A DNA stretch of 64,000 bases from Flavobacteriaceae bacterium (GTDB lineage Bacteria; Bacteroidota; Bacteroidia; Flavobacteriales; Flavobacteriaceae): the NCBI GenBank assembly GCA_030726725.1, contig JANRDC010000004.1, positions 1 to 64,000 of the forward strand, in the 5' to 3' direction. Every line of letters begins with the position of its first letter. The first letter of the stretch is position 1. The notes beneath the pieces are model-generated. The model was not told the origin of the DNA. It was given only the letters and a program-made list of their open reading frames with translations, and searched no databases. Below are positions 1 to 9,488 of the stretch, piece by piece. Made by a program: the position numbers and the translations under genes.

Positions 1-24
1 TAATCCTATCAACTTTGTAGGAAT
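1..24. promoter_or_regulatory. Imperfect inverted repeat upstream of the Rrf2 gene, candidate operator
   Basis: aaTCCTAtcaactttgTAGGAatt: TCCTA (4-8) and TAGGA (18-22) arms 9 nt apart, just upstream of the TATATTTG -7-like box at 47-54. Confidence 0.35.
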
Positions 25-65
25 TATAGAAAATAAGAAATTGATCTATATTTGTGAAAAAAAGA

Positions 66-524
66 ATGATCTCTCACAAGTGCAAATACGCCATCAGGGC
101 ACTTATTGACATCGCTGCCCAGGCGGATCCGCTCAAACCGGTGATGTCCTCAGAGATTGCTACACGGCAACACATTCCCAAAAAGTTTTTGGAAACCATA
201 CTCAGAGACTTGCGCAACAGTAGGTTACTCAATTCCAGAAGGGGTAGTGCTGGGGGGTATACTTTGTTAAAACCCGCTTCAGCCATAACCACGACTGAGA
301 TCATTAGAATCATTGATGGGCCTATTGCCCTGTTGCCTTGTGTTTCTTTGAATTACTACGCTTCTTGTGAAGGTTGTGATGAAAGCACTTGTCAGATCAA
401 AGGTGTATTTGAACAAGTCAGGGACCAAACGCTGGGTATTTTAAACCAGACCACCCTGGCAGATCTAAGAGATCAATATCTTTCAAATCAACCTCAGTCA
501 CCCACGGATAAAATTATTGGGTGA
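66..524 (+). CDS. Rrf2 family transcriptional regulator
   Basis: Rrf2 winged-helix N-terminus (CKYAIRALIDIA...IPKKFLETILRDLRNSRLLNSRRGSAGGYTL) and a C-terminal cysteine cluster. The ORF-caller GTG start at 54 overlaps a -7-like box at 47-54, so ATG 66 is preferred. Confidence 0.9.
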   Translation: MISHKCKYAIRALIDIAAQADPLKPVMSSEIATRQHIPKKFLETILRDLRNSRLLNSRRGSAGGYTLLKPASAITTTEIIRIIDGPIALLPCVSLNYYASCEGCDESTCQIKGVFEQVRDQTLGILNQTTLADLRDQYLSNQPQSPTDKIIG

Positions 525-528
525 TTTG

Positions 529-560
529 TTGTGTGACTGTTAAAATCATTACTATATTTG
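529..560 (+). promoter_or_regulatory. Bacteroidota-type promoter for tRNA-Ser
   Basis: TTG (529-531), 21-bp spacer, TATATTTG (553-560), 10 nt before the mature tRNA start. Confidence 0.6.
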
Positions 561-570
561 CCTCCGCTAA

Positions 571-655
571 GGAGAAATGGCAGAGTGGTCGAATGCGGCA
601 GTCTTGAAAACTGTTGAGGGTCACACCTCCGGGGGTTCGAATCCCTCTTTCTCCG
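571..655 (+). tRNA. tRNA-Ser(TGA)
   Basis: Acceptor GGAGAAA/TTTCTCC plus G discriminator, anticodon loop CTTGAAA (TGA), long variable arm, T-loop GGTTCGAATCC. Confidence 0.95.
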
Positions 656-659
656 CTCT

Positions 660-690
660 AAAACCCACAACTCGGTTGTGGGTTTTTTTA
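660..690 (+). terminator. Rho-independent terminator after tRNA-Ser
   Basis: aaaacccacaac-tcg-gttgtgggtttttt. Confidence 0.85.
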
Positions 691-707
691 TTTCAAGATT
701 TTCCTGC

Positions 708-738
708 TTGATGACCACATAAAAATAGCCTAATTTTA
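708..738 (+). promoter_or_regulatory. Promoter for the TSUP permease gene
   Basis: TTG (708-710), N20, TAATTTTA (731-738); ATG at 744. Confidence 0.5.
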
Positions 739-743
739 CACCC

Positions 744-1505
744 ATGGATATTTGGATTCAGTACGCCATTTTAATCGCTGTAGGTTTTGTCGTAGGATTT
801 ATCAATACGGTGGCAGGTGGAGCTTCATTGTTATCTCTCCCCATGTTTATATTTATGGGCTTGCCTCCAGCGGTGGCCAATGGTACCAACCGCGTAGCTA
901 TTCTGGTCCAAACCGCTGTCGGAGCTGCTGGTTTTAAAAGCAAGGGCGTAGGCAACTTTCCTTTCAATCTTTATCTGGGTTTATCTGCCATGGTTGGCGC
1001 TGTGATTGGCGCACAAATCTCTTTGGATATCAAAGGTGAGACCTTTAACAAGGTATTGGTGGTGATTATGTTTGCTGTTGTTGCCTTGATGGTGTTTAAA
1101 CCAAAAGCGAAAACACAAGATGTAGTGGAGCGATTGACAGGTAAACACCTTTGGTTATCCATTGTTGCTTTTTTCTTTATCGGTATTTACGGAGGATTTA
1201 TCAATGCTGGAATCGGCTTTGTGATCATGCTTTTTTTAAACTATGTCAATAGACTCAGCTTGGTGAAAACCAATGCCACTAAAGTATCTGTCGTATTTTT
1301 TTACACGATTGCAGCCTTAGCTGTTTTTGTGATCAACGATAAAGTGAACTGGACTATGGGCCTGGTACACGCCATCGGGAATGCCAGTGGCGCTTGGGTT
1401 TCAGCCCGGTACTCTGTGAAAAAGGGAGATGGATATATCCGTGCATTTTTGGTGGTTATGGTCATCGCCATGTCCATAAAATTGTGGTTTACAACTTATG
1501 ATTAA
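744..1505 (+). CDS. TSUP family (TauE/SafE-like) membrane transporter
   Basis: Multi-TM protein with GFINTVAGGASLLSLP and YGGFINAGIGF repeats typical of TauE/SafE. Confidence 0.9.
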   Translation: MDIWIQYAILIAVGFVVGFINTVAGGASLLSLPMFIFMGLPPAVANGTNRVAILVQTAVGAAGFKSKGVGNFPFNLYLGLSAMVGAVIGAQISLDIKGETFNKVLVVIMFAVVALMVFKPKAKTQDVVERLTGKHLWLSIVAFFFIGIYGGFINAGIGFVIMLFLNYVNRLSLVKTNATKVSVVFFYTIAALAVFVINDKVNWTMGLVHAIGNASGAWVSARYSVKKGDGYIRAFLVVMVIAMSIKLWFTTYD

Positions 1506-1512
1506 CAGCTTA

Positions 1513-2151
1513 CCTATGGAATTGATCGAACAGTTATCTTGGCGTTATGCCACCAAAAAATTTGATGATCAGCGATTGCTTAGCGCTGAACAAATAGAAG
1601 TAATTCAGCAATCATTTGGATTGACGGCAACTTCATACGGTTTACAACCGCTAAAATTGGTGGTTGTTCAAGACAAAGCGATACAAGAACAGTTGGTGGC
1701 TCATTCTTTTGGTCAGAAACAGGTGGGACAAGCCAGTGCGGTTTTGGTGATCTGCGTAGAGCAAGTGGTCGATGCGGCTTTTGTCGAAAATTACTTTGAT
1801 CGTGTGCAGCAGGTCAGAAATACACCTGCTGAGGTATTGGCCCCATTTAGGAAGCACCTTTTGGAAAATTTTGTCACCAAACCAAAGGAGGATTTGCAGT
1901 TGTGGGCGAGTAAACAAGCTTATATCGCTTTGGGTAACCTGCTCACCACATGTGCGATTCATCGAATAGATTCTTGTCCTATGGAGGGATTTAGTCCCCA
2001 GGGATACGACGAGGTACTTGGTTTAACCAGTAGAGGCTTAACCGCGACTTTGGTGATGCCTATCGGTTACCGCGCATCCGATGATTTTATGGCATCCTTA
2101 GCTAAGGTGAGAAGGCCAATTTCTGAGGTGATCATTGAGATCAAAGGGTAA
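1513..2151 (+). CDS. NAD(P)H-dependent oxidoreductase, nitroreductase family (NfsB-like)
   Basis: WRYATKKFDDQRLL...SFGLTATSYGLQPLKLVVV motif set. Start may be 1498 or 1513. Confidence 0.88.
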   Translation, partial: PMELIEQLSWRYATKKFDDQRLLSAEQIEVIQQSFGLTATSYGLQPLKLVVVQDKAIQEQLVAHSFGQKQVGQASAVLVICVEQVVDAAFVENYFDRVQQVRNTPAEVLAPFRKHLLENFVTKPKEDLQLWASKQAYIALGNLLTTCAIHRIDSCPMEGFSPQGYDEVLGLTSRGLTATLVMPIGYRASDDFMASLAKVRRPISEVIIEIKG

Positions 2152-3294
2152 TTAGTACGCCTGGTAAGCGACAATTTCCAATCCGTATCCAATCATACCT
2201 ACGCGCTTTACCTGAGTGGCGTTGGAGAGCAATTTGATTTTATTGATGTTGAGGTCGTGTAAAATTTGCGCACCCACACCAAAATCTTTGGCATCCATTT
2301 CTACAGGAGGTGCCTGATAGATTTCCTTGCTTTGGTTTTCTTTGACGATTTGAAGTCTGGAGAGCATTCCCAAATGATTGATGTCTTGGTTGATAAAAAC
2401 CACGGCAGCAGATTCTTCCTGGGCGACAGCCTGGAAAATACGCTCCATAATTTGGTTTTGATCTTGGGTCAACGAACTCAATAAATCATTGTGGATCTGG
2501 GTAGGGCTGATTTTGGTCAATACAGGAACTCCTTTTTTCCAGCTTCCTTTGGTTAAGGCTAGGTGAATTTGTTGATTGGTTGTTTGCTTGTAGGCGCGCA
2601 ACCTGAATGAACCAAATCTAGTTTGAACGGGAAAGTCCATCTTTTTCTCAATCAAGCTGTCGTGTTCCATACGGTATTTCACCAAATCTTCTATGGACAC
2701 AATTTTTAATTGAAAATTTTTGGCCACCTCGATCAATTGGGGGAGTCGAGCCATACTTCCATCTGCGTTCATGATCTCTACGATGACACCAGCTGGGGCA
2801 AATCCGGCCAATCGGGCAAAATCTATAGCTGCTTCGGTGTGTCCTGTTCTGCGCAAAACACCACCTTCTTTAGCGATCAGCGGGAATATATGTCCAGGCC
2901 TGCTTAAATGGTGGGGCTGGGTCTCTTCCTTGGTCAATGCAGTGATTGTTTTTGCGCGGTCAGCTGCAGAAATTCCAGTGGTAACTCCGTGGCCTTTTAG
3001 GTCTACAGATACGGTAAAAGCCGTTTCCAAGGGATCGGTGTTGTGGCTGACCATGCGTTCTAAACCCAATTGTCTGCAGCGTCCCTCAGTGAGTGGTGCG
3101 CAGATCAATCCACGGCCATGAGTCGCCATAAAGTTGATCATTTCGGGCGTGACCGCCTCAGCAGCGGCTAAAAAGTCTCCCTCATTTTCGCGGTTTTCAT
3201 CATCGACAACGATGATTACCTTGCCTAGTTTGATATCCTCTATCGCGTCTTCAATTCGATCCAGTACACTCATGTTGTCTTTTGTTTGATCCAT
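2152..3294 (-). CDS. ribB: 3,4-dihydroxy-2-butanone-4-phosphate synthase with degenerate C-terminal GTP cyclohydrolase II-like domain
   Basis: N-terminus has intact RibB motifs (DDENRENEGD, THGRG, RTGHTEAA). The C-terminus resembles RibA but lacks the Cys ligands and the RQEGRGIG motif. Confidence 0.9.
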   Translation of the reverse strand: MDQTKDNMSVLDRIEDAIEDIKLGKVIIVVDDENRENEGDFLAAAEAVTPEMINFMATHGRGLICAPLTEGRCRQLGLERMVSHNTDPLETAFTVSVDLKGHGVTTGISAADRAKTITALTKEETQPHHLSRPGHIFPLIAKEGGVLRRTGHTEAAIDFARLAGFAPAGVIVEIMNADGSMARLPQLIEVAKNFQLKIVSIEDLVKYRMEHDSLIEKKMDFPVQTRFGSFRLRAYKQTTNQQIHLALTKGSWKKGVPVLTKISPTQIHNDLLSSLTQDQNQIMERIFQAVAQEESAAVVFINQDINHLGMLSRLQIVKENQSKEIYQAPPVEMDAKDFGVGAQILHDLNINKIKLLSNATQVKRVGMIGYGLEIVAYQAY

Positions 3295-4754
3295 TTATTC
3301 CACCATTGTTCCATGCGCCCAATTACAGGTCCCATACTGAGTAAACCCTGATCGTGGGTCGCTCGATAAGTCAAAAACACACCTAAAGGAAGCATGATCA
3401 TCGTAGGTATCCAAGCCCCCAAATACGGGTGAATATTTCCTTCTTTAGCGTAGTTGTAGGTAAATACTCCTAAGAAATAATAGGTTAAAAACAGAACTAC
3501 AGCAATGATTAACGGCAACCCAAGCCCGCCTTTTCTGATGATGGCCCCCAAAGGAGCACCCACAAAGAACAGGACGATACAAGAGAGGGCCAAGGCGTAT
3601 TTTTTGTGCAATTCAAGAATATGTGCTTGGTATACTTTATACCTAAAGTACATTTCTTCCTTTTTGTTTTGTATCGTGGTCAGCGCGTTGGTGATGTTGT
3701 TTTGCGCCACTCCGTATAAATGCACTTGCTTATAGTCGTCTAGCCTAGTGAGTAATTCTTGCATATTGGCCACAGGAGTCTCTGATTTAGTTGTGTCGAT
3801 TGCGCTGGCTAATGACTCTGCGGTTTGGGCTTGAGGATTTAAGTAGGTGAGGGGTGCGCCCAAACGACCCCTGATATTATTGGTCAAGGCTTCAACCATC
3901 AATTGGTTGTTTTGATGAATGGAGTCTATATCGTTTTGCAAGCGAAATATATTCTTCATTTTTTCGGAATTCACATCGATGGTTTCGTCTAAGTCTACAT
4001 TGTACAACTCAGATAAATCGATGAGCAAACGGTAGGTTTCAAATTTTGCCTGAGCCCAAGGGTGTTTTTTGTTTTGCTCAAGTCCTTTGGTTTGGATGTT
4101 TTCGTAATACACACCATCGTGCAACAAGAGCTGGATGTGATTGCTTTGTGGATCGTTGATAAACTCACCGGTATTGGCCTTGATCAACACATTGTTTCTG
4201 CCGGTTTTATCCTTTTTATGAATGGTTACAGCACGAAGCATTCGGTCATCTTCTCCGTATTTGTCAGCTACGTGAATGTTCATTCCAGTTCCTTCAAAAT
4301 CATTAAACAACCCTTCTGCTATAGCTACAGCAGGCTTTACTTTGGCGATGTTTTTCTGAAGACTGTAGGACTTTTTCTTGGCTGCAGGAATTACTTCATT
4401 GGCGAAATAGAAGGTAAAAAGTCCCATAAAGGATACCAATACAATGAGACTGCGCATACTTCGCTGCAAAGAGATCCCCGAAGCTTTCATAGCCGCAAAT
4501 TCATAGTGTTCCGCAAAACTCCCAAAAGTTAATATCGAGGAAAGTAAAACCGTCAGGGGAAGTACCTTTTCCGTTAGATCGGGAATCATGTAAAAGATAA
4601 ATTTACCGATCACCAATAGATCTAGGCCCTTACCCGCTAGGTTGTCGATAAACAACCAGATCATTTGAAAAATGAAGATCCCCATCAAAATAATGAAGGA
4701 AGCCCCAAAATTCTGTAGGAACTGAGTAAAGATGTAACGGTCTAGACGTTTCAC
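3270..4754 (-). CDS. LptF/LptG family (YjgP/YjgQ) permease
   Basis: MKRLDRYIFTQFLQNFGASFIILMGIFIFQMIWLFIDNLAGKGL with C-terminal TM helices typical of Bacteroidota YjgP/YjgQ. Confidence 0.9.
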   Translation of the reverse strand: MKRLDRYIFTQFLQNFGASFIILMGIFIFQMIWLFIDNLAGKGLDLLVIGKFIFYMIPDLTEKVLPLTVLLSSILTFGSFAEHYEFAAMKASGISLQRSMRSLIVLVSFMGLFTFYFANEVIPAAKKKSYSLQKNIAKVKPAVAIAEGLFNDFEGTGMNIHVADKYGEDDRMLRAVTIHKKDKTGRNNVLIKANTGEFINDPQSNHIQLLLHDGVYYENIQTKGLEQNKKHPWAQAKFETYRLLIDLSELYNVDLDETIDVNSEKMKNIFRLQNDIDSIHQNNQLMVEALTNNIRGRLGAPLTYLNPQAQTAESLASAIDTTKSETPVANMQELLTRLDDYKQVHLYGVAQNNITNALTTIQNKKEEMYFRYKVYQAHILELHKKYALALSCIVLFFVGAPLGAIIRKGGLGLPLIIAVVLFLTYYFLGVFTYNYAKEGNIHPYLGAWIPTMIMLPLGVFLTYRATHDQGLLSMGPVIGRMEQWWNKWIKQKTT

Positions 4755-5392
4755 AATTCGCTGATGTAGTATCCTTTCTTGGTGTAATAGGCTTTGTCAA
4801 ATAAAAGCGCATTGGCTGGCAGCGTCTGATTTACCTTCCAGCTTTGAACGGTGAGTGTTGTTTTTGTGCCGTTTTTACCGGTTTGAATCACCTTGTAGAT
4901 CTCTAAGTTTTTTGAATCAATCCCCAATAAAATAGATTGTAAGGATGATTTGGTGGCAATAGGCGTTAGTTTGATGTATTGAATTTTGCGGTTGCCGACA
5001 GCTTGCTCAATATCCCATTTATAGGTGTACCCTTGTTTGTAAAATTGAATCAAATCTTGTGGGGAAAGTTCAGAGGCATCCGATTTTTGGGGTGGTTCAA
5101 CCGTGACTTCTTCATTCTCATCAACAATGGTATATACCTTTTTTCCATCAAAAATCTGAATGGCTCCCATCATTTCAAATCGGTAATTCTTCCCTTTTAA
5201 GGTGAGTTTACCCGTGGTTTTTTGTTGTACTCCTGCGTCTTTATTGTCTAAAACGTAATCGAAAGCGATCTGTATATTTTGGTGTGACAGCACTTTTTGC
5301 GACAAGCGATCGAGCAATGCTTTGGATGGGTCTTGTGCATACATGAGCCCGGATACAGTCAGTGTAATGATGAGTGACCAGAAATATTTCAT
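4751..5392 (-). CDS. lolA: LolA-like outer-membrane lipoprotein carrier protein
   Basis: Signal peptide and LolA-like beta-rich sequence (LTLKGKNYRFEM...IFDGKKVYTIVDENEEVTV). Confidence 0.85.
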   Translation of the reverse strand: MKYFWSLIITLTVSGLMYAQDPSKALLDRLSQKVLSHQNIQIAFDYVLDNKDAGVQQKTTGKLTLKGKNYRFEMMGAIQIFDGKKVYTIVDENEEVTVEPPQKSDASELSPQDLIQFYKQGYTYKWDIEQAVGNRKIQYIKLTPIATKSSLQSILLGIDSKNLEIYKVIQTGKNGTKTTLTVQSWKVNQTLPANALLFDKAYYTKKGYYISEL

Positions 5393-5397
5393 ATCGT

Positions 5398-7833
5398 CTA
5401 ATTATTATTAAAGAACTGCTCTAAGGCTTGCATGTCGCGTATAAGTACTTGACGGGCTTTGCTGCCTTCAAATGGCCCAACGACACCTGCAGCTTCTAAC
5501 TGATCGATCAATCTACCCGCCCTGTTGTATCCCAACTTTAGTTTTCGTTGAATCAAGGAGGCAGAACCTTGTTGAGCGATCACCAAAACCTCTGCTGCTT
5601 CTCTAAACAAGGGGTCGCGTTCACCTAGATCAGACATGTCTAAACTGGATTCTTCACCTACGTATTCGGGAAGAAGATGCGCATGGGCATAAGCGCGTTG
5701 TGCTCCGATAAAGTCTGTCAGTTTTTGAATCTCTGGAGTGTCGACAAAGGCACACTGGATGCGCGTCACGTCATTTCCTTGGGTGAAAAGCATATCTCCA
5801 CGTCCGATCAATTGATCCGCACCCTGGGTGTCTAAAATAGTACGGGAGTCAATTTTTGAGGTCACCCTAAAAGCCAATCGTGCGGGGAAGTTAGCTTTGA
5901 TGATACCTGTAATTACATTTACAGAGGGCCTTTGAGTGGCAATGATCAAGTGGATACCAATGGCTCGGGCCAATTGGGCCAAACGGGCAATAGGCGTCTC
6001 TACTTCTTTACCAGCCGTCATGATCAGGTCTGCAAACTCATCGATCACCAACACGATGTAGGGTAAAAACTGATGACCATCATTGGGATTTAACTTGCGC
6101 GACTTGAACTTTTCATTGTATTCTTTAATGTTGCGCACCATCGCTAACTTCAGCATCTCATAGCGCTGATCCATTTCAATACACAGAGAATTTAAGGTGT
6201 GTATTACTTTGGTATTGTCTGTGATGATGGCATCAGCAGAGTCGGGTAGTTTGGCTAAAAAGTGTCGTTCGATTTTATTGTACAAAGTCAATTCTACTTT
6301 TTTGGGGTCCACCAAAACAAACTTGACTTCTGCTGGATGTTTCTTGTACAACAAAGAGGTTAAAACAGCATTCAACCCAACAGATTTACCCTGGCCAGTA
6401 GCTCCAGCCATTAACATGTGCGGCATTTTGGCTAAATCAACGACAAAAGTTTCATTGCTGATGGTTTTCCCGAAAGCGATAGGCAACTCCATTTCAGCTT
6501 TTTGAAACTTCGTTGAAGCGATCACAGACCTCATGGAAACCACTGATGGATTTTTATTGGGTACCTCAATACCGATAGTTCCCTTTCCTGGAATAGGTGC
6601 AATAATCCGAATACCTAATGCTGAGAGCGATAAAGCAATATCATCCTCCAAGTTTTTTATTTTAGAAATGCGAATACCCGCCTCTGGGACGATTTCGTAT
6701 AGGGTTACTGTTGGACCGATCGTTGCTTTGATTTGGGCAATGCCAATGCTGTAATTTTTTAGGGTGTCAACAATCTTATTCTTGTTCTCCTCTAATTCCT
6801 CTTCATTGATCGTAATACTTCCTGAGCTACCGTGAGCAGCCAACAATTCAATAGGAGGGAATTGATAATTGCTCAATTCTAGTGTGGGGTCAAAATCACC
6901 GAATTGATCTCTAAGTTGAGCCGCAAGATTGTCAGTTTCCTCTGTTTCTTGGGTGATTTCATTCAGCACTATAGATAGGTCTTCTTCTGGTGTAGCTGCA
7001 TCGCTGTTTGATTCTGTAGATAAATGTTCTGTCGCAGGTTTCCAGGACAAGGGTGTGGGAATAGTTTTCTCCAAGATAACTTCTTCGTGGGGATCATCTT
7101 CAAACGCTTCATCCGAATGATCATTACTCGACCATTCTTCATCGGTTGATTGATCGGTATCAACAGGAACAAGAGGCACAGAAACTCGATCCTCTTCAGG
7201 TTCGATCTGGGATGCTGTATCTTTTGGTGCTCGGGATTTTAAAAAACTAAATGCAGAAAACCAACGCGAAAATTGAACTTGATCAGGGTCAAATTGCAAA
7301 ACACGCACTGCAAAAATCATCAGCGCGCAAAGAAGAATTAAGCCTACGCCAGTACTTCCGGTGTAATCTTTTAACATCAAATTCATCTCATAGCCGACAA
7401 CACCACCCCATAAAGGCGCTGATGTGAATAAAAATCCAAATCCTATACTGAGAAAAAATACGGCATACAGTCCCCAAAACCACTGTGTCCAAAGCGAAAA
7501 CTTCTTGGAGGTAAACATCATGGCCCAACCTGAAATTCCCAATAAATAAGCCAAAATAAAGCTGCTGATTCCGAAACCTTGGTATAAAGCGTAATAGGCA
7601 ATAAGCGCACCGAACTTGCTCAAAGCATTTTGAGCGACAGTGCTTCGGTTCATCCAATCGGCCAGGATACTTTGATCTTGTTTCCAAGTATTTAAAAAGG
7701 AAACAAGTGCAATGGCCAATGCAACAGCAAGAACCATGGTGAAAAACCCAATGATTATTCGGTTTTTTCTAGAAACCGCAAATATATTTTTTTTGGAAAG
7801 GTCAGCTTTTGGCTTGGTTGATTTAGCGGCCAT
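5398..7833 (-). CDS. ftsK: DNA translocase FtsK
   Basis: N-terminal TM segments, Walker A GATGQGKSVGLNA, C-terminal gamma winged helix (QRKLKLGYNRAGRLIDQLEAAGVVGP). Confidence 0.97.
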   Translation of the reverse strand: MAAKSTKPKADLSKKNIFAVSRKNRIIIGFFTMVLAVALAIALVSFLNTWKQDQSILADWMNRSTVAQNALSKFGALIAYYALYQGFGISSFILAYLLGISGWAMMFTSKKFSLWTQWFWGLYAVFFLSIGFGFLFTSAPLWGGVVGYEMNLMLKDYTGSTGVGLILLCALMIFAVRVLQFDPDQVQFSRWFSAFSFLKSRAPKDTASQIEPEEDRVSVPLVPVDTDQSTDEEWSSNDHSDEAFEDDPHEEVILEKTIPTPLSWKPATEHLSTESNSDAATPEEDLSIVLNEITQETEETDNLAAQLRDQFGDFDPTLELSNYQFPPIELLAAHGSSGSITINEEELEENKNKIVDTLKNYSIGIAQIKATIGPTVTLYEIVPEAGIRISKIKNLEDDIALSLSALGIRIIAPIPGKGTIGIEVPNKNPSVVSMRSVIASTKFQKAEMELPIAFGKTISNETFVVDLAKMPHMLMAGATGQGKSVGLNAVLTSLLYKKHPAEVKFVLVDPKKVELTLYNKIERHFLAKLPDSADAIITDNTKVIHTLNSLCIEMDQRYEMLKLAMVRNIKEYNEKFKSRKLNPNDGHQFLPYIVLVIDEFADLIMTAGKEVETPIARLAQLARAIGIHLIIATQRPSVNVITGIIKANFPARLAFRVTSKIDSRTILDTQGADQLIGRGDMLFTQGNDVTRIQCAFVDTPEIQKLTDFIGAQRAYAHAHLLPEYVGEESSLDMSDLGERDPLFREAAEVLVIAQQGSASLIQRKLKLGYNRAGRLIDQLEAAGVVGPFEGSKARQVLIRDMQALEQFFNNN

Positions 7834-7903
7834 AGTTAGTCAAAAATTCGGGTACTAAAGTACAAAAAAAACAGTGGGGCTTGGGCACCAAAACAAGGCA
7901 ATT

Positions 7904-9355
7904 TTATCCTTTTAACTGCTTGATTTTAATCGAAAAGCCAGCAAAAACAAGGGTGGTTATGGGACTTAACCAATTGAAGATCGCATAGACAAAATAACTG
8001 GCTACCGGTACTCCTAAAACACCGCTATGATAAGCGCCACAAGTGTTCCAAGGCACCAAGACTGAGGTTACTGTTCCTGAATCCTCCAGTGTTCTGCTTA
8101 AATTCTCAGGCGCAAGGCCTTTGTCTTTGTATGCTTTAGAAAACATTTTTCCAGGTACAACAATAGAGATATACTGATCTGAAGCTGTGAGATTTAAGGC
8201 CAGACAACTGGCGACAGTACTGGCAAAAAGGCCAAAAGTGGTTTTAGCAATGGACAGCAGTGCTTGACTCAACCTGCTTAGCGCACCAATTCCATCCATG
8301 ATTCCTCCGAATACCATCGCACAAACGATTAACCAAATAGTTCCCAACATACCAAACATCCCTTTGGATTGAAATAAATCACTTAAGATCGGATGACTCG
8401 AAGGCACGGAAACTTGTATGGTGATGGCATCCATAATTCCTTGGTATGCAGCTGCAGGAGTAAATTCTTGGGCACCAGTGATACCCATGACAACTTCAGG
8501 TTGAAAAATAAGGGCAAAAACTCCTCCTAACAAAGTGCCGATTAACAGGGCAATCAGCGGTGGGGTTTTTTTGACAATCATCAAGACAACGGCTAGAGGA
8601 ACGAGAAACAACCAAGGACTAATGTCAAATGTGCTCTTTAACTGTTGCAACATTTCTTGGGTTTGGTCCAGGGCAGTAACTTCGATATTGAGCCCTAGAA
8701 TCACAAATACGATCAGTGTAATGATGTATGTTGGAATTGTAGTCCACAACATGTATTTGATGTGGTCAAACAATTCGCCACCGGCCATAGCGGGTGCTAG
8801 ATTAGTGGTATCGCTCAACGGGGATAGTTTATCTCCAAAATAAGCTCCCGACAGAATAGCTCCTGCTGTCATCCCCATGGAAATACCCAGTGCATCTCCT
8901 ATCCCGATCAACGCGATACCTACGGTGGCTGATGTAGTCCAAGAGCTCCCGGTAGCCACTGATATTACAGAGCAGATCAAAACACAGGCGGCCAGAAAAA
9001 TAGTAGGATTGAGCATTTGCAGCCCGTAATAAATCATGGATGGAATGATTCCACTGATTAACCATGTCCCGGATAAAGCGCCCACCATCAATAGGATTAA
9101 AAGCGCAGAAGTGGTTGACTGCACATTTTCTGACACTTTTTCCATCATGAGTTTAAATGGAATTTTTCGACGGAATCCTACCAATGCAGCTACGAATCCT
9201 CCCAAGAGCAGGACAAACTGATTGGATCCAGCAAGTGCACCATCCCCATACAGCACAACATTCAAGGCCAAAAGAGCCACTAGGACAACAATGGGAATCA
9301 AGGACTCGAGAAGTGAAATTCCAGAAACTGAATCAGCGGATGGGTTTGAAGACAT
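7904..9355 (-). CDS. nhaC: Na+/H+ antiporter NhaC
   Basis: NhaC-like multi-TM protein (TGSSWTTSATVGIALIGIG, GAYFGDKLSPLSDTTNLAPA). Confidence 0.93.
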   Translation of the reverse strand: MSSNPSADSVSGISLLESLIPIVVLVALLALNVVLYGDGALAGSNQFVLLLGGFVAALVGFRRKIPFKLMMEKVSENVQSTTSALLILLMVGALSGTWLISGIIPSMIYYGLQMLNPTIFLAACVLICSVISVATGSSWTTSATVGIALIGIGDALGISMGMTAGAILSGAYFGDKLSPLSDTTNLAPAMAGGELFDHIKYMLWTTIPTYIITLIVFVILGLNIEVTALDQTQEMLQQLKSTFDISPWLFLVPLAVVLMIVKKTPPLIALLIGTLLGGVFALIFQPEVVMGITGAQEFTPAAAYQGIMDAITIQVSVPSSHPILSDLFQSKGMFGMLGTIWLIVCAMVFGGIMDGIGALSRLSQALLSIAKTTFGLFASTVASCLALNLTASDQYISIVVPGKMFSKAYKDKGLAPENLSRTLEDSGTVTSVLVPWNTCGAYHSGVLGVPVASYFVYAIFNWLSPITTLVFAGFSIKIKQLKG

Positions 9356-9457
9356 AGGATAATTTATAAAACGTAATATTACAAATTAATGGGTTTATGC
9401 GCCAAAACAACCGCATATTATCCGAGGTAGGTAGGGTTTAAAGCCACTAAAATGTAT

Positions 9458-9465
9458 TATTTTTG
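9458..9465 (+). promoter_or_regulatory. -7 element (TATTTTTG) upstream of lpdA
   Basis: Match to the Bacteroidota TAnnTTTG consensus, 23 nt before the ATG. Confidence 0.4.
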
Positions 9466-9488
9466 AACCGTAATCAAATGCTTATCTT

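Noticed and set aside
494-745. Antisense 83-aa ORF covering the tRNA-Ser region
   Set aside because: It lies across a clear tRNA and its terminator; the peptide has no recognisable family features.
2152-3400. FMN riboswitch upstream of ribB
   Set aside because: ribB overlaps the end of the upstream lptF/G-like gene, and I see no conserved RFN element.
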